Part shown: in pieces, positions 60,793 to 64,000 of the stretch
Layout: each line of letters begins with the position of its first letter
Numbering within the stretch: position 1 is the first letter of the stretch
From: Sphaerisporangium siamense
Lineage (GTDB): Bacteria > Actinomycetota > Actinomycetes > Streptosporangiales > Streptosporangiaceae
Direction: 5' to 3'
Assembly (NCBI RefSeq): GCF_014205275.1
Contig: NZ_JACHND010000001.1
Span: 4,340,001-4,404,000, forward strand
DNA: 64,000 nt
Notes under the pieces: model-generated
What the model was told of the DNA's origin: nothing
What the model saw: only the letters and a program-made list of their open reading frames with translations
Database searches by the model: none
Program-made: the position numbers and the translations under genes

Positions 60793-61265
60793 GCCGCCGG
60801 ACCGCGTGGGGCCTGGACACCCCACACGGACCCCACTGGACCAACCGCGCCGCCTGCAAGGGACAGGACCCTGAGCTGTTCTTCGAACCGGCCGCGCGCT
60901 CCAAGGAAGACCCGGACGTCAAGCGCGCCAAAGCGATCTGCGCCGGCTGCCCCGTGCGCCGGGAGTGCCTGATCGACGCCGTGGAGCGCAAGGAGCAGTA
61001 CGGCATCTGGGGCGGCCTCACCGAGCGGGAGATGCGCGCGATCCTGCGCGGCCGGAAGAGACCGGGACCCCTTTCGCCTGACGATGAGGCGCTGTGCATG
61101 GAGCTCGACACCCGCCGCCGCCGGCGTGGGCTCACCTGGCGGCAGGCGATAGAGGAGGTCGGGATCAGGTGGGAAGCCTTCCAGGCCCTGCGTAACGGCC
61201 GGGCCACCGACCTGACCCGAGAACGCGTGACCACCTGGCTCTCCATGACCGAGGGGGCCGCATGA
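60789..61265 (+). CDS. WhiB-like iron-sulfur regulator
   Basis: The 158-residue protein has the WhiB pattern: Cys in RAACKGQDPELFF, C-x2-C in AICAGCPVRRECLIDA plus the fourth Cys, then GIWGGLTERE. The four cysteines hold a [4Fe-4S] cluster, and the G[VI]WGG turn contacts the sigma factor. Phage WhiB proteins can block host Wbl function. The C-terminal 60 residues form an added helical part (LTWRQAIEEVGIRWEAFQAL). It starts at GTG 60789. Confidence 0.9.
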   Translation: MSRRTAWGLDTPHGPHWTNRAACKGQDPELFFEPAARSKEDPDVKRAKAICAGCPVRRECLIDAVERKEQYGIWGGLTEREMRAILRGRKRPGPLSPDDEALCMELDTRRRRRGLTWRQAIEEVGIRWEAFQALRNGRATDLTRERVTTWLSMTEGAA

Positions 61266-62353
61266 AAAGGACCACTTCCCCGCGCGGACATCCCGCAGCC
61301 AGCCGCAGAACGGGCTGGCTGGCATTGGCGACAACACGAGTGGGGGATGAGTTGGCACGAATTCGCACCATCAAACCGGAGTACTACTCCTCTCCCGGCA
61401 TGCAGCATCGGTCGCCCGGCATGAACGGCCTCGACCCGTGGGCCAGGTTGTTGTTCATCGCGATGTGGAACTGGGCCGACGACTTCGGCCGCGGCACCGC
61501 CTCGCCGAAGGAGCTCGGCGGGTTCGCCTTCCCGCACGACGAGGACATCACCGCGACCGACATCCGGCGGTGGCTCGGCGAGATCCGCCGAGCGTTCGAC
61601 GTGGTCTTCTACGAGGTCGACGGCAGGCCCTACTACTACATCCCCTCGTGGGAGAAGCACCAGAAGATCGACAAGCGCTCGCAGCCGAAGTACCCCGCTC
61701 CTGAGGAAGGCCGGCCGTGGGATCCCGAGCCGGTCAAGACCAAGGAGCCCGGCCCTGAGCTGCTGAAACTTCAACTCTCGGAGAGTATCGCCGGATCCTC
61801 GGCGGAACCCGCCGAGTCCTCGGCGGACGCCGCTGAAGTCTCGGCGCTGGAAATAGGAACAGGGGAACAGGGGAACAGGGGAAGTACTTCGGTTCCCGCC
61901 GTAGGCGGGCTTACGGACCGTAACGCGCGCGCGTACGCGAAGGCGCCTCCGGCGCAACCGGAAGACTTCCTCGCCCGCAAGGTCATCCACGACATCCCGC
62001 GCTACGCCAACGCGCCGGGCTGGGTGCGACGACACCTGGTGCCGCTCGTCGCCGCCGCCATGCGCGCCGGATTCGGCGCTCAAGCGATCAGCGGCTACGC
62101 GGTGATGGTGATGTCCGAGGGCCGATATCGCGACGACCAGCACATCCCCGAGCTACGCGGCGCGCTCAGCCGCCTGTCCCGCGACGCCACGCTCGGCACC
62201 GCCTGCCGAGCATGCGGCCTGGACCCCGGCGACTGCCCCTGCCGCGCCACGCCCGCTGCCGACCGGCCATGGACCGAGCAGGACCAGGCCGACTTCGAGG
62301 CAGCCCTGGCCCACCTCGGCGTCACCGCCGACGAGCTGGATCGGGGGGCGTGA
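61262..62353 (+). CDS. Phage replisome organiser-like protein
   Basis: The 363-residue protein has, from about residue 33, ARIRTIKPEYYSSPGM followed by LDPWARLLFIAMWNWADDFGRG and PYYYIPSWEKHQKIDKRS, typical of N-terminal domains of actinophage replication initiator proteins with a winged helix. A disordered middle and a second helical domain follow (APGWVRRHLVPLVAAAMRAG). The true start may be the internal in-frame TTG or ATG near 61350, because the first 30 residues look unlike the family. It would recruit the host helicase to the element origin. Confidence 0.7.
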   Translation: MKRTTSPRGHPAASRRTGWLALATTRVGDELARIRTIKPEYYSSPGMQHRSPGMNGLDPWARLLFIAMWNWADDFGRGTASPKELGGFAFPHDEDITATDIRRWLGEIRRAFDVVFYEVDGRPYYYIPSWEKHQKIDKRSQPKYPAPEEGRPWDPEPVKTKEPGPELLKLQLSESIAGSSAEPAESSADAAEVSALEIGTGEQGNRGSTSVPAVGGLTDRNARAYAKAPPAQPEDFLARKVIHDIPRYANAPGWVRRHLVPLVAAAMRAGFGAQAISGYAVMVMSEGRYRDDQHIPELRGALSRLSRDATLGTACRACGLDPGDCPCRATPAADRPWTEQDQADFEAALAHLGVTADELDRGA

Positions 62354-62709
62354 TGGGGTCCGATGACCCATTCGGCCGCGCCGCCGACACCCTGACCGCG
62401 AAGTACGCCCGCCGCCTGGCCGATGCAGGCGTGCCCGACCCGCAGCACCTCGCCATCGAGCTGGTCGTCATGGCCCGCGGCCACGGCTGGAGACCGGTCG
62501 AGGCCCTCCAGCCGCCCGCCGTCACACCCTCGACCGGCAGCAGCGGGCAGCTGCCGGAGGAGGTCCGCGAACTTCGAGCCGCCATCGACACCCGGCCGCC
62601 CTGCCTCTGCGGCGCCGCGGTCCTGGAGCACGAGCTGGTGTGCGGCAAGCGCGCCGGATCCCCGAAGACCGGCTGCGCCGCCTACACCCCCGCCCCCGGA
62701 AGGAGCTGA
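62350..62709 (+). CDS. Hypothetical protein with Cys motif
   Basis: The 119-residue protein starts at GTG 62350 overlapping the preceding stop. The N-terminal helical half (ADTLTAKYARRLADAGVPDP) is followed by PPCLCGAAVLEHELVCGKR, a cysteine group that may bind zinc. The function is unknown. Confidence 0.55.
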   Translation: MMGSDDPFGRAADTLTAKYARRLADAGVPDPQHLAIELVVMARGHGWRPVEALQPPAVTPSTGSSGQLPEEVRELRAAIDTRPPCLCGAAVLEHELVCGKRAGSPKTGCAAYTPAPGRS

Positions 62710-62710
62710 G

Positions 62711-62938
62711 ATGCCGGAGATCCCCCGCATCATCGTCGCGATCGAGCTGGCCAACGGCGCCCGGCCGCAGGCCGTCTGCCGTACCCAGGGCTGCACGGCC
62801 GGCAAGGACGGCCAGCCGTGGAAGGGCGAGCCGCAGGTCGTCAAGGTGGCGGCAGAGACCGACGCCCGCCACCACCGGCAGTGGCACCGCGCGCAGCGCC
62901 CCGTCCCTGTCGAGACCGCCCCCGAGGAGGGCCGGTGA
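62711..62938 (+). CDS. Small hypothetical protein
   Basis: The 75-residue protein follows AAGGAGCTG. It contains IIVAIELANGARPQAVCRTQ and GEPQVVKVAAETDARHHRQW, with two Cys and several His that suggest a small zinc finger. It overlaps the next start. No family is recognised. Confidence 0.5.
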   Translation: MPEIPRIIVAIELANGARPQAVCRTQGCTAGKDGQPWKGEPQVVKVAAETDARHHRQWHRAQRPVPVETAPEEGR

Positions 62939-63435
62939 CGCCCAGCGCGGACGTTCCCGCCAACCTCGCCGACGCCCTCGGCGGCCTCGTGCCCCTGGCC
63001 ATCGCCGAGCTGCGCGGCTCGACGTTCCAGGAGCGGCGGGCCTACCTCGCGGGCGCGGCCGACATCATCGCGTCCAAGGCCGACCAGATGATGTTCCACA
63101 ACACCAAACGGGTTCGGGCCGCGAGTACGCCGGGCGTACTGCCCGCGATCGTCCGCGGGCTCGCGGTCGGTGCCTACCAGCCGGGCGGAGCGACCATCCT
63201 TGGCGTGCACGCCTGCGCTCACCCGCACCCGTGGTGCCCGGCGACGACCACGCGCCCGGCGTGCTGCACCTGCGACCCTGCCGCCTGCACGGCGACCATC
63301 GCGAGCGGCAGCTGCCCAGGCACGACCGCATGCGCCTGGTGCGGCAACGGATGCCCCCGCGCCGACACCGACACTCCGTGCTGCGCGCCCACGCACGTCA
63401 TGGGCCGCCTCGTCCGCATCAGGGACGCCGCGTGA
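62935..63435 (+). CDS. Cysteine-rich hypothetical protein
   Basis: The 166-residue protein has a helical first half (NLADALGGLVPLAIAELRGS) and a second half with 13 cysteines (ACCTCDPAAC, CAWCGNGC). This suggests multiple zinc sites. It overlaps both neighbours. No family is recognised. Confidence 0.55.
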   Translation: MTPSADVPANLADALGGLVPLAIAELRGSTFQERRAYLAGAADIIASKADQMMFHNTKRVRAASTPGVLPAIVRGLAVGAYQPGGATILGVHACAHPHPWCPATTTRPACCTCDPAACTATIASGSCPGTTACAWCGNGCPRADTDTPCCAPTHVMGRLVRIRDAA

Positions 63436-63938
63436 CGGCCCCGCTGGTCATCATCGCAGTGCGCGGCGAACCCGCTGGGCAGGGCAACCTGCGCACCGGG
63501 CCCAAGCACGGCAAGGCGTACCACGCCAACAGCAAGGACCTCAGCCCGTGGCGCGAGAGGGTCCGCGGCGCCGCGCTCGATGTGCTGGGCGCGCACGAGT
63601 TCCGGCCCCCGACGGGGGAGGACCGGCGCCTGGCCCTGCCCTGTGACGAGTGCGGCACCTACCGCACCCAGCACGCCACGCTGCTCGGCCCGGTGCGCCT
63701 GGAGGCGGTCGTCACCGTGCGTCGGCTGAAGTCGGTGACCGCGAAGTGGCCAGTCACCCGGTCGTCCTCGGACTGGGACCACTACGCCCGCGCGATCTGC
63801 GACGCGCTGACCGGCGTGATCTACGTGGACGACTCGCAGATCATCGACGGCCGCGTCATCACGACCTATCCGCACGTCCACCAGCACGCGCTCGGTGAGC
63901 CGGGCGCCGTCATCCGCATCTGGAACGGGGGAGCATGA
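63432..63938 (+). CDS. RusA-family Holliday junction resolvase
   Basis: The 168-residue protein matches RusA: VRGEPAGQGNLRTG near the start, the acidic cluster SDWDHYARAICDALTGVIYVDDSQI with the catalytic Asp residues, and a C-terminal strand. A Cys pair (PCDECGTYR) is an insertion. It resolves branched DNA made during element replication and recombination, fitting the RecT and YqaJ genes upstream. Confidence 0.87.
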   Translation: MTAPLVIIAVRGEPAGQGNLRTGPKHGKAYHANSKDLSPWRERVRGAALDVLGAHEFRPPTGEDRRLALPCDECGTYRTQHATLLGPVRLEAVVTVRRLKSVTAKWPVTRSSSDWDHYARAICDALTGVIYVDDSQIIDGRVITTYPHVHQHALGEPGAVIRIWNGGA

Positions 63939-64000
63939 CCACCACGCTGAAGTTCGACTCCAAGGTCGGCGCGTCCGCGGCGAACGCCCTGGAGCCGCAC
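63935..64000 (+). CDS. Start of a further element gene, cut by the window end
   Basis: An ATG overlapping the resolvase stop (ATGA) opens a frame beginning MTTTLKFDSKVGASAANALE that runs to the window end. It continues the early operon. The product cannot be judged from 22 residues. Confidence 0.5.
   Translation, partial: MTTTLKFDSKVGASAANALEPH

Larger units (their letters stand above)
48805..64000. mobile_element. Integrated phage or integrative element, left part
   Basis: From the broken sigma gene to the window end the content changes to recombinase, XRE regulators, tightly overlapping short genes, YqaJ, RecT, RusA, a replisome organiser and a WhiB-like protein. This is the early region of an actinophage or phage-derived integrative element. 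The left attachment site lies at about 48805-48825. No structural genes are reached, and the right end is outside the window, so prophage and conjugative element cannot be told apart. Confidence 0.85.

Overview
The window comes from a high-GC filamentous actinomycete. Almost every reading frame has strongly G/C-biased third positions, GTG starts and purine-rich ribosome binding sites are common, and the regulators include SARP/AfsR, WhiB-like, BldC-like, MarR, TetR and GntR types. The genus cannot be fixed from the sequence alone. No rRNA, tRNA or CRISPR array was seen.

Region 1 (1-8.6 kb, with parts at 16.1-19.7 kb) is part of a natural-product cluster that handles an aromatic beta-amino acid. 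It holds an MIO-type tyrosine 2,3-aminomutase closely resembling the enediyne enzyme SgcC4, an NRPS protein (C-A-PCP) with a complete adenylation domain, a free-standing condensation protein, a free-standing carrier protein, an HpaB/SgcC-type flavin hydroxylase, two acyl-CoA-dehydrogenase-fold flavoproteins and an SgcJ-like SnoaL-fold protein. The likely order is L-tyrosine to beta-tyrosine, loading on a carrier, ring hydroxylation, and ester or amide transfer to an acceptor made by genes outside the window. No enediyne PKS and no halogenase lie inside the window.

Region 2 (8.9-15.9 kb) interrupts this set with two secreted proteins. One is a 1939-residue chain that joins a CdtB-like nuclease domain, an SGNH esterase, hemopexin-like repeats, a GH18 chitinase and a ricin-type lectin. 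The other is a convergent trypsin-like peptidase.

Region 3 (20-33 kb) holds two MarR regulators, a TrmB/LuxR-type regulator, a YcaO-like protein that appears to have lost catalytic residues, an epimerase, an acyl-CoA carboxylase beta subunit, membrane proteins, esterases, a phosphopantetheinyl transferase and a wax-ester synthase family acyltransferase. Three small reading frames here share a GTTWD motif. Two of them belong to paralogous loci that also share a conserved upstream element of about 40 bp. This may be an undescribed small-peptide system.

Region 4 (33-48.8 kb) is ordinary chromosome: a GntR regulator with two small companions, gamma-glutamyltransferase, two SDRs (one without the usual Tyr/Lys), a CBS protein, an amidase, an aldo/keto reductase with a divergent TetR regulator, an ArsR-like regulator, a large SARP regulator, and a VOC protein next to an ECF sigma factor.

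Region 5 (about 48.81 kb to the window end) is the left part of an integrated phage or integrative element. A large serine recombinase sits directly at the broken 5' part of the ECF sigma gene. It is followed by divergent XRE regulators, a secreted lamin-tail protein, a BldC-like protein and a tightly overlapping early-gene operon with YqaJ exonuclease, RecT, a SWIM protein, a WhiB-like protein, a replisome organiser and a RusA resolvase. The right end is not in the window.
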